This document shows positions 15,511 through 15,679 of a DNA stretch of 15,679 nt, in pieces. The stretch's first letter is position 1. Every line of letters begins with the position of its first letter. A program made the translations under genes and the position numbers. Source of the stretch: Lichenicoccus sp964242335 (GTDB lineage Bacteria > Pseudomonadota > Alphaproteobacteria > Acetobacterales > Acetobacteraceae); contig CAXTAY010000060.1 of assembly GCA_964242335.1 (NCBI GenBank), positions 1 to 15,679 of the forward strand, given 5' to 3'. The notes below the pieces were generated by a model, which saw nothing but the letters and a program-made list of their open reading frames with translations, was not told the origin of the DNA and ran no database searches.

Positions 15511-15679
15511 CCTATGTTCCCGACGCCGACCGCTATACCCGTCACGCCTACCGGCGCTGCGGCCGCAGCGGGCTCGACCTGCCGCCGATCTCGCTCGGCC
15601 TGTGGCATAATTTCGGCGGCACCGACGTCTACGAGACCGGCCGCGCGGTGGTGCGTCGCGCCTTCGACCGCGGCGTCAC
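15507..15679 (+). CDS. Aldo/keto reductase, YghZ-like, 5' part only
   Basis: The first 57 codons of an aldo/keto reductase, a (beta/alpha)8 NADPH-dependent oxidoreductase; the gene runs off the window. The start MTYVPDADRYTRHAYRRCG, then SGLDLPPISLGLWHNFGG, closely matches YghZ-type enzymes, described as acting on L-glyceraldehyde 3-phosphate and small aldehydes. AVVRRAFDRGV begins the first conserved helix. The ATG at 15507 overlaps the hemD stop (ATGA), and AGGAGG (15496-15501) lies five bases upstream, so translation is probably coupled to hemD. No functional link with tetrapyrrole synthesis is known to me. The catalytic Tyr/Lys/His/Asp residues lie mostly beyond the window, so activity cannot be checked. 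Confidence 0.92.
   Translation, partial: MTYVPDADRYTRHAYRRCGRSGLDLPPISLGLWHNFGGTDVYETGRAVVRRAFDRGV

Overview
The window is very GC-rich and densely coding, with 14 genes and no gap without a gene longer than about 230 bases. Most genes are standard housekeeping genes. The mix fits an alphaproteobacterium, most likely Rhodospirillales/Acetobacteraceae: a class I (archaeal-type) lysyl-tRNA synthetase, a GroEL ending in a GGM-rich tail, a small CspA-type protein, and a tsaD/gpsA cluster divergent from hemC/hemD. The taxonomic call is inference from gene content; no rRNA is present.

Layout. Bases 2-880 hold the 3' half of groEL, followed by a clear hairpin terminator. Bases 1111-1314 hold a cold-shock protein gene. 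A pair of near-perfect palindromes (1357-1400) separates it from a convergent minus-strand pair: a 185-residue protein with a Gly/Ala-rich hydrophobic core, and upstream of it a DinG/XPD-like iron-sulfur helicase. The helicase is divergent from lysK (class I LysRS, plus strand). About 30 bases after lysK comes an MprF-like membrane protein whose cytoplasmic C-terminal domain is only about half the usual size.

Bases 8751-13577 form a minus-strand cluster read in the order tsaD, rlmJ, gpsA, a secreted cyclophilin-type peptidylprolyl isomerase, and a ChaN-like lipoprotein. Divergent from tsaD, the plus-strand hemC-hemD pair makes uroporphyrinogen III for tetrapyrroles. It is followed, through an ATGA overlap, by the start of a YghZ-like aldo/keto reductase that runs off the window.

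The most unusual observations concern gene starts. Both gpsA and hemD lack any ATG, GTG or TTG early enough to include their first conserved beta strand, and both have an in-frame CTG in a four-base CTGA overlap with the stop codon of the gene before. tsaD and hemD also carry short in-frame tandem repeats between their probable start and their conserved core. The lysK/helicase divergent region has -10-like boxes so close to both start codons that leaderless transcripts are possible. The lysK/mprF-like pair suggests a link between lysyl-tRNA supply and lipid lysylation or flipping, but the synthase domain looks incomplete. I found no CRISPR array, insertion sequence, tRNA, rRNA or phage gene, and no clearly new multi-gene system.
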